A stretch of 64,000 bases of DNA from Ashinkailepas kermadecensis (GCA_034440615.1 JAOTOM010005183.1:62001-126000); one strand, 5' to 3'. Positions 1 to 12,426 are shown, numbered from the stretch's first letter. The notes: generated by a model not told the origin, from the sequence alone. Translations and numbers: made by a program.

Positions 1-1601
1 TAGGGAAACATTAACATAGGTAGGTATGAATATTTTGCACATAGAGCACAATTTTTTTTGCAGAAGCGCGAAATGATGCAGAACGAGCACCGAAGCGAAC
101 GCGGGAAACAGGGATGATCTGTAGTTTTTGTTGGAAAAAAATTCAGAGCACGCCGTCACCACATTCCCACCATCGCCCCACAATCTCCCCTCGACACGTT
201 AAACAAACTTGGCCACCAACCTTTCTAAATGTCCCTACTCTGTACCATCCGGCCGCGTCTCCTTTCCAAATCAGGAAACGTATTTTAGCTTGACGTCCTT
301 GAGTAAATCCTAGGCACAACCATGCACAGGGAACACCCACTTTAATCCCATTCTTGTCGAAGAGCATGAGCACTTCTCGCATCTCCTTGTTGGTGCCAAC
401 AAGACGCTGTGTCCACCTGGTGACAAGGAGCCGGAATATTGTGTCCGCTGCTGCCGGTCATCTGTGAAAAGGGGGCGCTGCTGTCGACGCGTTCAGTCCT
501 CGCGCTGCCTGCTAAAGAAATCTGACGGACCAATGAGACAAGCGATGGCGACAAGGGGCGCTTGCGAGTACGGGCGTCACAAGGGTTAAATGTGGCACGG
601 CAGTGTATAATGACTTTGACTCGAGGGGTAGGGTTTGGGGTCTCTCAGAACTGCATGCTAAAGCTACGAGGATGCATGAACTGTTGCAGGGAGGCTCATT
701 GGAAACAACGGAACAGGCCCGTGGCAGGTGACAGCTGCAGAGGCAGGCCTTGGAACAGCACAATGGTGCCCTGGAAGGCTCCGCACAGAAACCAACATGC
801 TACCGAGACTCACCTTAGGAACAGTTTATCAGCGCCCTGATAAAGACACCATGGATACATCTAAGGACGCCCTGGAGTCCCCGCAGCGCTCTCCAGCACT
901 CGACTCAGAAGTTCCGTTGAAGTGCAGGTTCGCAGCCCTTCACCACCAAAGGCTGGCCTGGCGGCCGCGTATGTATGTAGGCCGGGCAACGCATTGGGAC
1001 ACCTCAGAAACGGCCTCAAGGGTTATCTGATGCACTGTTGAATTGCCATGTAAACACTGCAGGGAGTAATTAGAAATGATTGCAGTGACCATAACATGTT
1101 CACTTAACATAACATAATACCATAACACCATAACATGGTAGGGTTAGGGGCGCTCGTTTACCTTTTTGTATGATTTACATTCGACTGGTGTTGTATCTGA
1201 TAGGCGAGTGTTTGCGGTAATTATGAAGTGGTTGCAATGTTGTGGATCCACGAATGATTGCGATGGTTGTGGAATGGTTGTAATGTGGAACCACGGATGG
1301 TTGCGACGGTTGTGGAATGGCTGTAATGTTGTGGAAGCACGGACGGTCGCGAACCATGTCCAAGCCATTTGCCGTGTATTCGATGATGTGCATCTTGCAC
1401 ATCCGCCGCGCATCCACTCGACACCCGATGAACGTCTTCTGCAAATCTGCTGCACGCCGTTGACATCTGCTGCACGCCGCTGACATCCGCTGACATCCCC
1501 TGGAAGGCACCCACGTAACAGCAGTGATAAATTATTTGTGAAATAGGGTGGAATATACCACTTTCCAAACACTCAGTTGACATCCTTCCCCAAGAAGTAT
1601 T
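1..1601. other. No recognisable gene; short local repeats
   Basis: I recognise no gene here. The open frames on both strands are under 145 codons, overlap each other and match no family I know. Short CATAACA-type repeats lie at about 1090-1140. A degenerate repeat around the words GGTTGTGGAATGG and TGTAATG lies at about 1225-1350. The minus-strand frame at 143-382 is mildly protein-like but cannot be assigned. Confidence 0.5.
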
Positions 1602-1796
1602 GACATCATGCTCCTTGGGGACGAATGGTCTAGGGGTAAGATTATCGTCTCACAATCGAAAGGTTGTGGGTTCGAGTCTCACCTGTCGCTACTCTTCGCC
1701 CGCGACCAATCGGCGTGAGAGATTGGCGACGCTACATGACTCAACGGTCGACGTGTCGTAAAACCAATAACCAACCAACCGACATCATGCTCCTTG
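1602..1796 (+). mobile_element. tRNA-derived SINE with perfect target-site duplication
   Basis: A body of about 163 bp (1618-1780) is flanked by identical 16-bp direct repeats, GACATCATGCTCCTTG, at 1602-1617 and 1781-1796. The 5' part is tRNA-like. It has an RNA polymerase III A box, TGGTCTAGGGG, at 1626-1636 and a B-box-like GGTTCGAGTCT at 1669-1679, with a pairing T arm around it. The two acceptor-stem halves do not pair well, so this is not a working tRNA. The body ends in a short CCAA-type repeat (about 1764-1780), a usual SINE tail. Perfect duplications suggest a fairly recent insertion. It has no coding capacity and would depend on a LINE partner for movement. Confidence 0.85.
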
Positions 1797-2350
1797 ATGC
1801 ACGCTTATGAGGTATTTGTATCTCCTTTCTAACAGCACCTCGTTTATAAGTAGCATGTGCAAGCTCTTGACAAGGAATGGTGATACGCAAATATTTCGCA
1901 ATGCAATTTCAGGTAAAGGGATTACCTATAATGTGATATGGCATACAATAGCAGTTTATAGCACAGTTATTATTCTCCCTATCCCGAATATAACTCTTCT
2001 AAAGTTATGAATCTCAATACAAATGATAAACGTGCAGTTATAAGTACCTACACCATTGACTCAAATTTGAGTCTGAAAGACATCAAAAGCATTTTAAATG
2101 ACACTAATTCCATGGGAAATTTCGACATCCTACTGTGCACGTTTCGACATCTCACACCTAACGAAAACACATTATTTTAACCCTGCGTCACAGTCACCAG
2201 CCAGCCGCTGCACGAAGTTTCTGTACTGACCGGAGAGAGAGAGTCGGCTTTTTTTTGGTGCCGGCGTGTACCTCGCAGACATGCCGATACACGGCCACTG
2301 CGGTCGGCGGTGTCCGAGACGTGACGTGGGAGCAGCTCAACACCGCACCG
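1797..2350. other. AT-rich unique sequence, no gene seen
   Basis: Unique-looking sequence following the SINE. No open frame of interest and no recognisable RNA. The last 100 bases become GC-rich and lead into the 40-bp array. Confidence 0.5.
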
Positions 2351-2735
2351 TCACCGCTCACACTCACACCACAGCCGAGTGTGCGGACGTCTACCGCTCA
2401 CACTCGCGTCACAGCCGAGTGTGAGGACGTCTAACGCTCACGCCACAGCCGAGTGTGAGGACGTCTACCGCTCACACTCGCGTCACAGCCGAGTGTGCGG
2501 ACGTCCACCGCTCACACTCACGCCACAGCCGAGTGTGCGGACGTCTACCGCTCACACTCACACCACAGCCGAGTGTGCGGACGTCTACCGCTCACACTCG
2601 CGCCACAGCCGAGTGTGCGGACGTCCACCGCTCACACTCACGCCACAGCCGAGTGTGAGGACGTCCACCGCTCACACTCACGCCACAGCCGAGTGTGAGG
2701 TCGTCCGCCGCTCACACTCGCGCCACAGCCGAGTC
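2351..2735. repeat. Minisatellite, 40-bp unit, about 9.5 copies
   Basis: A 40-bp unit containing CCGCTCACACTCGCG and CACAGCCGAGTGTG is repeated head to tail with a few percent variation. Because 40 is not a multiple of three and the unit lacks stops, all three forward frames stay open. The overlapping short open frames here are therefore artefacts. Confidence 0.95.
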
Positions 2736-4407
2736 ACAGCGCTGTCGACTGCAATCTGCACTCGGGCCGTGTTTGAAACATGACACCGAGACGCATCGGA
2801 AGGCTGTGACCCGCTTTGCACGAGGCCGGGCTCGTGACTGCGCTCGTCAGCGATCTCGCTACCTTCACCGCCGTGGTTCTACACGCAGCGATCGGAGACC
2901 GGATACGGCGACAACTCCAGCGGTGAGAAAAGTTTGCTCAGCGGTTACTCCAGCAGTCCCAAACGTCGTCTTCGTTTCTCGTGCTGCTTCAGTGAGCAAT
3001 TGTCCGCATGCAGTGGCGTAGCCAGCTTGCGGTAGCAGGGCTGAATTGATCCTCTTAACAGTGGAGCATAGGGCCTTTTTCATGTCAGTTGCCCGTCTGT
3101 CGACTGGAGCATGGTGAAGACTGGGTAAAATGCGCACACTTTATCCACCATTAACACACTTGCTGAGCTACTGCCCTAGCGTAATCAGAAATACGAAGTA
3201 ATGTCGCACGTATGTATATAGAAAGCTTCAAGCATGCATGTATGCATTTGTCGAAAACAATGCACGTGCTTTGAATACTAGCGTAGTTTTTCGTGCGTAC
3301 TTTGAAATCTTCCACATAATATAATATTACTGTTGCAGACGAACGTCATGTTTTCATAGTCCATCTATAAATATTCCGCAGTATGCAGCATTTCTTTCTT
3401 GGAGTGCAGCACCACACTAATTTATTAGTGGAATGTGGAATCACAAGGGCAAATAATTAACAATGTAAAGCTTTTTTTTAGGGCAAGTCTCATCTATTTC
3501 TGCAATAGCTGCATATCCGAACATATCAACCGGCTAAGCATGTATGTGCACTCAGACTCCCACATCTTCAAAGTATGCACATGACAACGTCGGTCTAGGA
3601 AGACAGGAATGTCTACAGGACATGGACTGCATGTTCATGCATAATATTCATGTTTTCCTCATTGCCGAAATGGCAATCGTGTATCGCTGCATGTTTCAAC
3701 TGCCTTCTTTGCGTTTGGTATGAACGGAAACCTATCCAACAACTTGAGTGTCTAAAATGCATTGTGAGTCCAGAATATCTAATATATCTAGCATATGTGG
3801 AACGCTAACTTTGCTGAGAGCAGGGGGAGAGTTCAAAAGCCTCAACTGCTCCCCTCCACGAAGTCGCCACGTATGGCTCCTGTGACAACAACATGACAGT
3901 GCCGAATCTCGTGTTCGTTCCAAGCATTTCTTAAGTATTTATCAGCACAAAGCATCACCATGATGAAACCTGAATGTACCTTTATATAGGGGTAATATAC
4001 CAGATAAACAATCCTTTTTCGTTTTGGCTAGGTGATGGTTTTATAGTTCGCAGCTCTAAACTGGAGCCATGTCGTCTAGTTATACACGTGTGCTATTAAA
4101 CACTCCTGATTCATTGCACGTGGATAAGAGACACTCAATTTATTTTTCTGCATGTGAGCAGTGCCGTTGGCAACATGATGCTCCTCAGGCCTTATGGATT
4201 TGTCACTGCGCTGAAGGAACGAACCTAAGCGTCTGGGTCCACCATGCATTTGAGGCCACTTCGCGCTGAAATGACGAAGCTTCCCTGACGTCTGAGTGTG
4301 CATGTCACCTAAGGTCAGAGGTCATCTGAGGGAGCTGCTTGAGTGACGAATGAATGGACTGTCTCTGGGATCAGTTAATCATTAGGGAAGGAGAATGATG
4401 CAGTCTT
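2736..4407. other. No recognisable gene
   Basis: GC-rich for the first 300 bases and AT-rich after about 3140. A GTGGCGTAGCCAGC word at about 3012-3025 resembles the ends of some hAT-type DNA transposons. I found no matching inverted end or target duplication, so no element is called. Nothing else stands out. Confidence 0.45.
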
Positions 4408-4719
4408 CAGAGCCAGGCCGCAGGGCTGTTCCCAGAGCCAGGCTGCAGGGCTGTTGCTCAGAGCCAGGCTGTAGTGATGTTGTTCACAGAGCCAGGCTGT
4501 AGTGCTGTTGTTAACAGAGCCAGGCTGCAGTTTTGTTCTCAGAGCCAGGCTGCAGTGCTGTTCCCAGAGCCAGGCTGCAGGGCTGTTCCCAGAGCCAGGC
4601 TGCAGGGCTGTCCCCAGAGTCAGGCTGCAGTGCTGTTCCCAGAGCCAGGCTGCAGGGCTGTCCCCAGAGTCAGGCTGCAGGGCTGTCCCCAGAGTCAGGC
4701 TGCAGGGCTGTTCCCAGGG
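4408..4719. repeat. Minisatellite, 25-bp unit, about 12 copies
   Basis: Head-to-tail 25-bp units built on CAGAGCCAGGCTGCAG and GGCTGTTCC. Two variants occur, GCCAGG and GTCAGG. Three overlapping forward frames remain open through it, as expected for a stop-free unit whose length is not a multiple of three. Confidence 0.93.
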
Positions 4720-4877
4720 TCGATATGTGGGCTGTGTTTCGGGGCCAGGTACAGGGTACGCGGGCTCGGGGTAGATGCGGTTGTAGCTGGCGTGCTATCG
4801 TCGCCGTCGGGATCTGGCGTTGGCTGGTGTGTATGGTAGTCTCCTGGTTGGGTTCACAATCCTGTCCGCTGGGTGAG

Positions 4878-5176
4878 AACGCGGACGTGTCTTCATGGTC
4901 GGATGTCCGGGGTCGGGACGCGGACTTGTATTCATGGTCGGATGTTCTGGATCAGGAAGCGGACGTGTCTCCATGGTCGGATGTCCGGGGTCGGGACGCG
5001 GACGTGTCTCCGTGGTCGGATGTCCAGGATCGGGACGCGGACGTGTCTCCGTGGTCGGACTTCCGGGGCGGGACGCGGACGTGTCTCCGTGGTCGGACTT
5101 CCGGGGCGGGACGCGGACGTGTCTCCATGGTCGCATGTCCGGGGTCGGGACGATGACGTGTCTCCACGGTCGGACG
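4878..5176. repeat. Minisatellite, 39-bp unit, about 7.5 copies
   Basis: Units of 39 bp carry GCGGACGTGTCTCC and ATGGTCGGATGTCCGG. The period is a multiple of three, so each frame reads a 13-residue peptide repeat. There is no start context, splice site or neighbouring domain to suggest it is translated. Confidence 0.93.
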
Positions 5177-5609
5177 CACAGGCGATCTCTGGTATCGGAG
5201 TTCGGGCTCTCGACGTAGTCGGAGCGCCGGTTTGTCTCGGAGTCAGCAGCGCGGTGATCTCGGCGGATCGGAATGACGAGGCAGTGTCGGGGTCGACCCG
5301 ATGCCATCTGGCCGTTGCGGTCGCCCACACGAGCTGCCGATGCATCAGCGGGCCGGCGATAAGCGCGGCAAGAAGTGGCGCAGTGGGCGCTTTCGTCATC
5401 CATCACGGCGCCGTCAGATGGCCGTCGATGCATTAGTGCGTGTGTAATCCAACTGCGGTAGGACGCTCCTGCACGGGCCGAACATGCCGGCTGGCAAGCC
5501 ACCGCCGCCGCCGCCCGGCGCCGCCGCCGCCGCCGCCCGCACACTAAACGCCAGCCGTAAAGCGTCATCGCGACCACGACCGACGCTTCGTTCACGCCAA
5601 TCGGGCAGA
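5177..5609. other. GC-rich spacer with CCG run
   Basis: Unique GC-rich sequence between two arrays. A CCG-type trinucleotide tract at about 5499-5541 is interrupted by CGGCG. No gene is recognised. Confidence 0.5.
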
Positions 5610-6566
5610 ATCGGCCGGCGGTGTGATGTGTGGCGCAATGCCGGCCGGCGGTGTGTGATGTGTGGCACACGGACAAGCCGGCCGGCGGTGTGATGTGTGG
5701 CGCACGGACATGCTGGCTGGCGGTGTGATGTGTGGCGCACGGACATGCCGGCCAGCGGTGTGTGATGTGTGGCGCGCGGACATATCGGCCGGCGGTGTGT
5801 GATGTGTGGCGCACGGACATATCGGCCGGCGGTGTGTGGTGTGTGGCGCACGGACATGCCGGCCAGCGGTGTGTGATGTGTGGCGCACGGACATATCGGC
5901 CGGCGGTGTGTGATGTGTGGCGCACGAACATGCCGGCCGGCGGTGTGTGATGTGTGGCGCACGGACATATCGGCCGGCGGTGTGTGATGTGTGGCGCACG
6001 GACATGCCGGCCGGCGGTGTGTGATGTGTGGCGCACGGACATATCGGCCGGCGGTGTGTGGTGTGTGGCGCACGGACATATCGGCCGGCGGTGTGTGATG
6101 TGTGACGCACGAACATTCCGGCCGGCGGTGTGTGATGTGTGGCGCACGGACATATCGGCCGGCGGTGTGTGGTGTGTGGCGCACGGACATGCCGGCCGGC
6201 GGTGTGTGGTGTGTGGCGCACGGGCATATCGGCCGGCGGTGTGTGGTGTGTGGCGCACGGACATGCCGGCCGGCGGGGTGTGATGTGTGGCGCACGGACA
6301 TATCGGCCGGCGGTGTGTGATGTGTGGCGCACGGACATGCCGGCCGGCGGTGTGTGGTGTGTGGCGCACGGACATATCGGCCGGCGGTGTGTGGTGTGTG
6401 GCGCACGGACATATCGGCCGGCGGTGTGTGATGTGTGGCGCACAGACATGCCGGTCGGCAGTGTGATGTGTGACGCACGGACATGCCGGCCGGCGGTGTG
6501 ATGTGTGGCGCACGGACATGCCAGCCGGCAGTGTGATGTGTGACGCACGGACATACCGGCCGGCGT
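5610..6566. repeat. Minisatellite, 37-bp unit, about 26 copies
   Basis: Units of about 37 bp (some 34) run GCCGGCGGTGTGTGATGTG, then TGGCGCACGGACAT, then ATCG or GCCG. Subtypes with ATATCG and ATGCCG alternate. The GGCCGGC palindrome recurs at each junction. The array holds open several long frames on both strands, the largest about 650 codons on the minus strand (4795-6759). That frame runs through two different arrays, which argues against a gene. Confidence 0.95.
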
Positions 6567-7310
6567 TCCTCGGCCGGCGAAGCGGTGCTTCCATCACGGC
6601 GAGGGTCGGTCGACAGCAGCCGGGGCCGCCCTTTTCATGTCGCTCCGCCGGAGTACCGGTGACGATTACTGGACTGGCCCGGTCACAAAGGCCCGCTCCC
6701 AGCGTCAGTGGCCGGGGGCGGACCGCGGCATCACACTCCACCCCGGCCGCCACCGACACCGGCGCAAACCCCCGTATTTAGCCACATCACACGAACGAAT
6801 TTGCAGTACAAACGATCCCGATTGATTCCGATCCTGTGGCTGGGTGAAGCACTGAAGTGATCCCGTTTTGTGCCGTTCTTGCAGAGCCTGGGTGCGCCTA
6901 TGACGTGGGCGCGCTTCACACCGATCGGATGGCCTTATCTGTCTGTTGCCATTGCACAGGCTCAGCAGATGATGTGTACAGGGCAAACGTACCGCAGCCG
7001 GCGCCGCAATTTGTAGTGTTTCGTAGCAATAAAGTTGTACAGTCAGTTCGTCTGCAGCTACATGGACTTACACGAGGAAATGTTCCCTAGTTCCCATTAA
7101 CCACCACAATAAACCTGTCTCGAGACCTGCAAGGTGTATTTGCTTTCTTCTGGTTTAATTTATTAATAGTGTTATACTTTTTGCATCCAGGCCGTTGCTC
7201 GGCCGTTGGCTGGTCGAGAAGCAGTGCGTTGTCGAATGTACAGGGAGCACGGAGAAGAACAGTTGGCAATTATTATTGTCATGGCGTGTCCATATCTAAC
7301 TCACTACTGC
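6567..7310. other. No recognisable gene
   Basis: GC-rich to about 6780, then ordinary composition. No domain, RNA or repeat is recognised. Confidence 0.45.
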
Positions 7311-7460
7311 TTTCAGTATGGCGGGAACTCATGGTGGCCGACTGAGATGTCGAAGGGAGGCAAGTGTCTCGCTGACCTGGATGGCTTTCAGTATGGCGGG
7401 AACTCATGGTGGCCGACTGAGATGTCGAAGGGAGGCAACGTGTGTCTCGCTGATCTGGAT
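7311..7460. repeat. 75-bp tandem duplication
   Basis: Two nearly identical 75-bp blocks begin with TTTCAGTATGGCGGGAACTC at 7311 and 7386. They share the following GTGGCCGACTGAGATGTCG stretch. This is an early two-copy tandem duplication. The sequence has an open frame across both, but the frame changes after the second copy. Confidence 0.85.
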
Positions 7461-8040
7461 GCATGCATGCAGGAAGAGGCTTGTATGTACCCCGTGGTGT
7501 ACATCTTTCATTCCATCAAGAAGCCGCTCACTGCCTGAACCAATTGAAGTATGGTGGGCACTGACACTGGTGGACACTGGTGATTGCATGGTAACATAAC
7601 TTCGTATCTAGTTGGGAGTTCTCGATCACCCCTAGCTTTCTTTTAAGCACTGCCAGCATTCTTGAGATAACTACCATAACTTATTCGTTGGACGCCTCAA
7701 GTGAGAGAAATACCACAACTCCATCGCGAGACACGTCAAGTGTTTTCTTAATCGTGGCTGGGTGAGCTTAGAACGGCATAGATGCAGATGCGGAGGAACG
7801 TTGACACGCAAGAGTGGCGAGGCCGGGCAGGGTCCTGGCCTCACCACTCTTCCTGGGGGCCTCCCGAGAGCCCTCCTTCCTGGGGAGCTCCCGAGGGCCC
7901 TCCTACCAGAGGGAGGGGCCTCCCTGCGCATTGGCTGGACCTAAATACATGTCAAAGCCAAAGTACTGATACATAACATAATGTTGTGCTGATGGTAGCT
8001 AAGCTAGCGTAAACAGTACGATTTTACCAATCGTGCGGAA
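7461..8040. other. No gene; short GC-rich repeat
   Basis: A short imperfect repeat of CTCCCGAG and CCCTCCT words lies at about 7840-7920. The rest shows no recognisable feature. Confidence 0.45.
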
Positions 8041-8520
8041 AGCGTCGGGGCGGACCTGTATGGAGTCCCATGTAGTTCCGAATGGGACGAGACCTGCAAT
8101 CCCAGTGGGGCCTCCTGTAACCCCAGGGGCCGATCCTGTGGTACATACCAGTGGCGACTCCTGTAATCCTAGGGCCCCCTGTAATCGAAACGGCCTTCTG
8201 TAATCCCAGGGACATCCTATCCATCAATATCCATTGGCCTGGTGGGGCGTCCTATAGTTCCGGATGAGGGTGCTAGCGTGCTGGCTAGGCCCCAAATGTA
8301 ATTCCAGGGGGAATCGTGTAGTCTCGGAGGGGCTCCTGAAATAGCAGGGGCCTCCTGTATTCCAAGGGTGGCCTCTAGTAATCCTAGGGGAAGCTGGTAA
8401 TCCCAGAGAGGCCCCCCGTAATCCCAGGAGGGCCTACAGGCGGCCTGTAGGCCCCTGGGCCTCCTGCAATCCAAGAGGGTTTCCTGTAGGCCCAAGGGGC
8501 CCTCTCAATGCAGGATCCTC
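8041..8520. repeat. Highly diverged tandem array, about 30-bp units
   Basis: Degenerate units around CCTCCTGTAATCCCAGGGG repeat irregularly. Spacing and sequence vary much more than in the neighbouring minisatellites, so this looks like an old, decaying array. Its GGCCTCC and CCCAGG flavour recalls the decayed array at 55-56 kb on the opposite strand. Confidence 0.7.
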
Positions 8521-9788
8521 GGCAAGGGGTGTCAGGCACCTTGCCATTCTAACAAGAACCTCTGGCCCCTTGGCCTCCTCGTTCCGTCGCCCCTGCATTG
8601 GTGTGTTTTAAGATATCACGGTATGCGCTATCACTATTGTATCACCGTATGAGATACCACTATGGCTCAGTCAGTAACACAAGCTGACTTGTTAGGTGGG
8701 TTAGCGTACCTAGCGAGACGTGAAGGATTAGTCTCGCAAGCAATCTGATGAAACTATGGTGTTGACCGTACCGATAAGGGTGATTTAGCATGCTTAAAAA
8801 GCAGTTTGTCATCAAACCAGCAAACTCGATAGTCCATAAAATATGGAAAATGCAACTTAGGCGTTTATTTTAAACTGCAAAATGTAGTTAGGAAGTCCTC
8901 GTGACTGGCAACTCTGGGCCAACTGGAGACTAATTTGTTAGCGGAGCTAACGAATAAGACATTGGCATCCATCTTACACTGATTTGGCTAGATCATGGTA
9001 TCCGCACAAGGCTGAATGCTTCTGTACACTACTGTTAGGCTCAATATAGGTAGGTAGTTTGTTTTTGGGACTTGTCAGGCAACCTGCTGTGAACACCTAT
9101 TGGGACAGCAATATAAATAAATCCTTCAAAAGTTTAGTTGCACCAAAAGATACTATTGATACCACAATAAATCGCAGCGCATTACTACCTCTCACCAATA
9201 CTACGAACCCCAACATATTGTTTCTTTTCTGCACATTCTAGTCAGCTTCTACTCTTCAAGCGTAAATTCCACTTGACAAGGGAAATACAGGATGGGTCGA
9301 AATAAAATATCATAGAATGATAACTGAAGAAGATAAAATTGTACAACGAAGAAGAAAAAACTCCCAAGGTAATTTATACTAGCCAAACACCGCGAGCTAT
9401 GTTCGTCTAAGAATTGAGACATTTAAGCTTTTAAACCTTTTGCAAAAATTTAGAACGTATTAGCTGTGCCCAACACTACCGGTGTTGTAACTTTTTTGGG
9501 AGGGGGGGGGGGGGTGAGGCAGGTCTGCCCTTGTTGCTGACAAATGACTAATTAATTCAGTTTTGAAACATAAAACATGCCGGAGCTTAGCCATACAACT
9601 GAAGCATTCTTTCTTCCTATCTCTGTTATGTTCGTGCATGATGTTCGATGGTCGAATTGTGGTTTCCAGGCTGGTCCACAACTTCATGTCAAACGGTATT
9701 TTCGAGATTGTCTTGGGCCATTTCACTCTGCCCATGCTTTTTCGGAGAGGTCCATAATTCCTCTGACCGTTACGAACCGGATTTCGCC
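8521..9788. other. Unique sequence, no gene seen
   Basis: Mostly AT-rich unique sequence with a G run at about 9501-9516. No protein family, RNA or mobile element is recognised. Confidence 0.45.
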
Positions 9789-9870
9789 AGACAGCTCTAG
9801 ACTGCTCTGCTTTGTCCTAGACAGCTCTAGATTGTTTCGGACTGTCCTAGACAGCCCTAGACTGTGCATG
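9789..9870. repeat. Short 30-bp tandem repeat, 2.7 copies
   Basis: AGACAGCTCTAGACTG-type units start at 9789, 9819 and 9849, a constant 30-bp spacing. Confidence 0.8.
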
Positions 9871-9997
9871 GTTGTCCCAAGCTGTGAACGTTCGTATGTA
9901 CCAGTCGGTGAATGTTACAGGCTGACACATGGCCTGTCGGTCGAGTTGTGGAACCTCAGGTGTGGAACCTCAGTACCAGATCCAGCCGAACTGCAGG

Positions 9998-10458
9998 GCC
10001 GTCCGACAGCCGGTCCGACAGTCGTCCGACAGCCGTTTGACGGCCGTCCGACAATCGTCCGACAATCGCCCGACAACCGTCTGACAACCGCCCGATAGCC
10101 GTCCGACAGCCGTCCGACGGCCGTCCGACATCCGTCTGACAGCCGGTCCGACAGTCGTCCTGCAACCGTCCGACAGACGGTCCGACAGCCGTTTGACGGC
10201 CGCCCGACAACCGTCCGACAATCGTCTGACAGCCGCCCGATAGCCGTCCGACAGCCGCCCGACAGCCGTCCGACAGCCGCCCGACAGCCGTCCGACGGCC
10301 GTCCGACAGCCGTCCGACAGCCGTCTGACAGCCGGTCTGACAGTCGTCCTGCAACCGTCCGACAGCCGTCCGACATCCGTCCGACAACCGTCCGACAGCC
10401 GTCCGAAAGTCGTCCGACAGCCGTCCGACAGCCATCCGACAGCCGTCCGACAACCCGT
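9998..10458. repeat. Minisatellite, 11-bp unit (ACAGCCGTCCG)
   Basis: About 42 copies of an 11-bp unit, mostly ACAGCCGTCCG with CAATCG, CATCCG and CGGCCG variants. Eleven is not a multiple of three, so the three minus-strand frames reading repeated GCRT/VGRLSD-like peptides are artefacts. Confidence 0.93.
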
Positions 10459-10550
10459 CGGTCCTGAGATCGCCGCTTGTCGGCCTGTAATCCGGCCAGA
10501 AAAAAATCACCACCGACGCCTTCCGAGCAGATCGCCTGTGGATCACGATC

Positions 10551-10877
10551 TCACTGGATCAAGTGCCTCGCTTGATGTCGTTTCGTGCCAGTAATATCGA
10601 CGGCTGAACTTATATACAGGCGCCTCTCGTGTTTCTGGTCACGGAGGAACTGCACTTTTGCCGCAGGGGTGCGCTTTTCCGGCGGGAAAACACGGCATGG
10701 CTCGTCCGTGATCTCACACCGGCAGCATGTAATGTAAAATAGTTCGTCAGTTTGGAACCTTTCTTCACGATCCTGAAACTTACATCCTTTCTTCTTGTCT
10801 GCGACCGGAACACCATTTATCCTCGAACGGTACCTGCGGATCACTGGGCTGATCGTCGCATGGTACCTGCCGAGCAC
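10551..10877 (-). CDS. Unassigned cysteine-containing open frame
   Basis: A 108-codon minus-strand frame in a stretch that is not tandem repeat. Its middle reads GCKFQDREERF followed within about 20 residues by a CCRCE cluster and then EPCRVF. That spacing is loosely like a small secreted cysteine-rich module of the von Willebrand C type, but too few cysteines are present to claim it. The first codon is not in a clear start context and no signal peptide is visible. It could be an internal exon of a gene otherwise unrecognised, or chance. I do not assign a function. Confidence 0.18.
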   Translation of the reverse strand: MLGRYHATISPVIRRYRSRINGVPVADKKKGCKFQDREERFQTDELFYITCCRCEITDEPCRVFPPEKRTPAAKVQFLRDQKHERRLYISSAVDITGTKRHQARHLIQ

Positions 10878-12426
10878 GGGACTGATCCTCGCATGGCATC
10901 GAGTCGCGCGGATCGAGAAACAGCCGGCCTGATTATCATATGCTCATTGATAACCGACGTAGACAACACAATCGCCGGCGACCGCCTCTCCGGCGTGAGA
11001 CACACCCAGTGTGTTTTTCTCGAGCGGTGGTCCGCCGTCGTCCCCTATGCAAATGCCGGAAACACAACGGTACCGTCCGGTAAAAGTCAGTCACATTCGA
11101 ATGGTCGCCGGCTATGTAACGGTACTTCTCGGACCGACACCACAAACACGCCTTTCCTGTCGAGATGTGGAGCGGCCGAGGGCAGCCCAGCTCTCACGGT
11201 GCTGTCCCGCCGACCACATGCGGCTCCCTTCCCACCGCGCGGTCGCCGCCTCTCCACACGTCGCCGCCACCGCTGCCGCCGCCACCGCCGCCACCTCCCC
11301 TCATGTCGCCGCCGCCGCCGCCGCCGGAACGACGGCGGAAAACGCACGGTGCGCGAATCCGTCCGGCTGGAGCGAAAGGGAGGAGACTCATCTCGTATGT
11401 ACCCTTCCGTCAGCCACGGCGGCAGTCGCGCCGGCGAGTCTGCAGTCTGTTTATTGGATTGTGCGTGACGGAGCGATTACGTCTCCCGGGCGTACACAAC
11501 CCCTGGATTAACTGACCTTGGTGCATCGGCAGAGACAATATTATGGCGGCGACTGCGGCGGGCTGACGGGCCAAATTGGCCACGCTGCATTATCTGTCGC
11601 TACTCGCAAATTGTACAGTAAATCACGCCGGCTACGGTCGCATCGCTAGATTTGCTTGCGATTTCAGGCGATGTCATTCGCCGGGCAGGACGGTAGTTGT
11701 GCCGAACAATCGACAATGCCCCGAGGGCTCGTTGATTAGGACTATCCTATTTCGCCGCCCTCGTGTTCACTGCACGCCCGGGAGTTGTGAGTCAAACTAA
11801 TCCGACCATCTCCACCGACCGATTCAACTCGAGCCATCGCCATCGCTTATCTGTGCGACGGGAAGCGGGGGCTAGCCCGCTTCGGGCCTCCCCTGCGTGC
11901 GTGCTTCATCACTGCTAGCCAATGCGGCTGTCAGGGGGCTTCACGTCGCCAATGCCACCGGTTCTATGTGACGGTGCTGGCCTTCGTGGCTGTCACTGGC
12001 GGTGGCTGAAGACAGGTGTCGAGAGCAAGCGAAAACAATGGCGTCCAGTAGCATACGGCGACAGCGCATCGTCAAACTATGACACGTTTCGTCGCAACCG
12101 CCCACTACCTGCGTGACGCCAACTGCATTGATTGAGTTTCCATCATGCATGACTTTCGCATTAAAACTTTGATGTATATTGAAATAATCAGTCGCGCACA
12201 ACGGAAACCTGGCATTTTCTTCAATAAAATCAATCTAACGTCGCGGCTTAAAATAATCAATCATAAAACCCGATGTTAAGGTCTTCACGACCCTAAAATC
12301 TGAAGTTTTGGCATCATCTATGCATTAATCTAGTATGTTTGTTTAGGTACAAGACCAGTTACCAGATATAGTAGTAATGTGAATAATTGCGGAATGCTTA
12401 AATTCGTTACCGAATCAAGCAATACA

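Noticed and set aside
143..382. 79-codon minus-strand frame, considered as transposase fragment
   Set aside because: Some residues recall a piggyBac-type region but no catalytic or cysteine landmarks are present; not enough to call.
1618..1692. Functional tRNA gene
   Set aside because: The A and B boxes are tRNA-like but the acceptor-stem halves do not pair. The CCAA tail and perfect target duplication show a SINE.
3010..3026. hAT-like terminal word GTGGCGTAGCCAGC
   Set aside because: No opposite end and no 8-bp target duplication could be found, so an element cannot be supported.
4795..6759. Open frame of about 650 codons on the minus strand
   Set aside because: It runs through two unrelated minisatellites (39 bp and 37 bp) and exists because the units lack stops. 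Parallel long frames occur on the other strand and in other phases.
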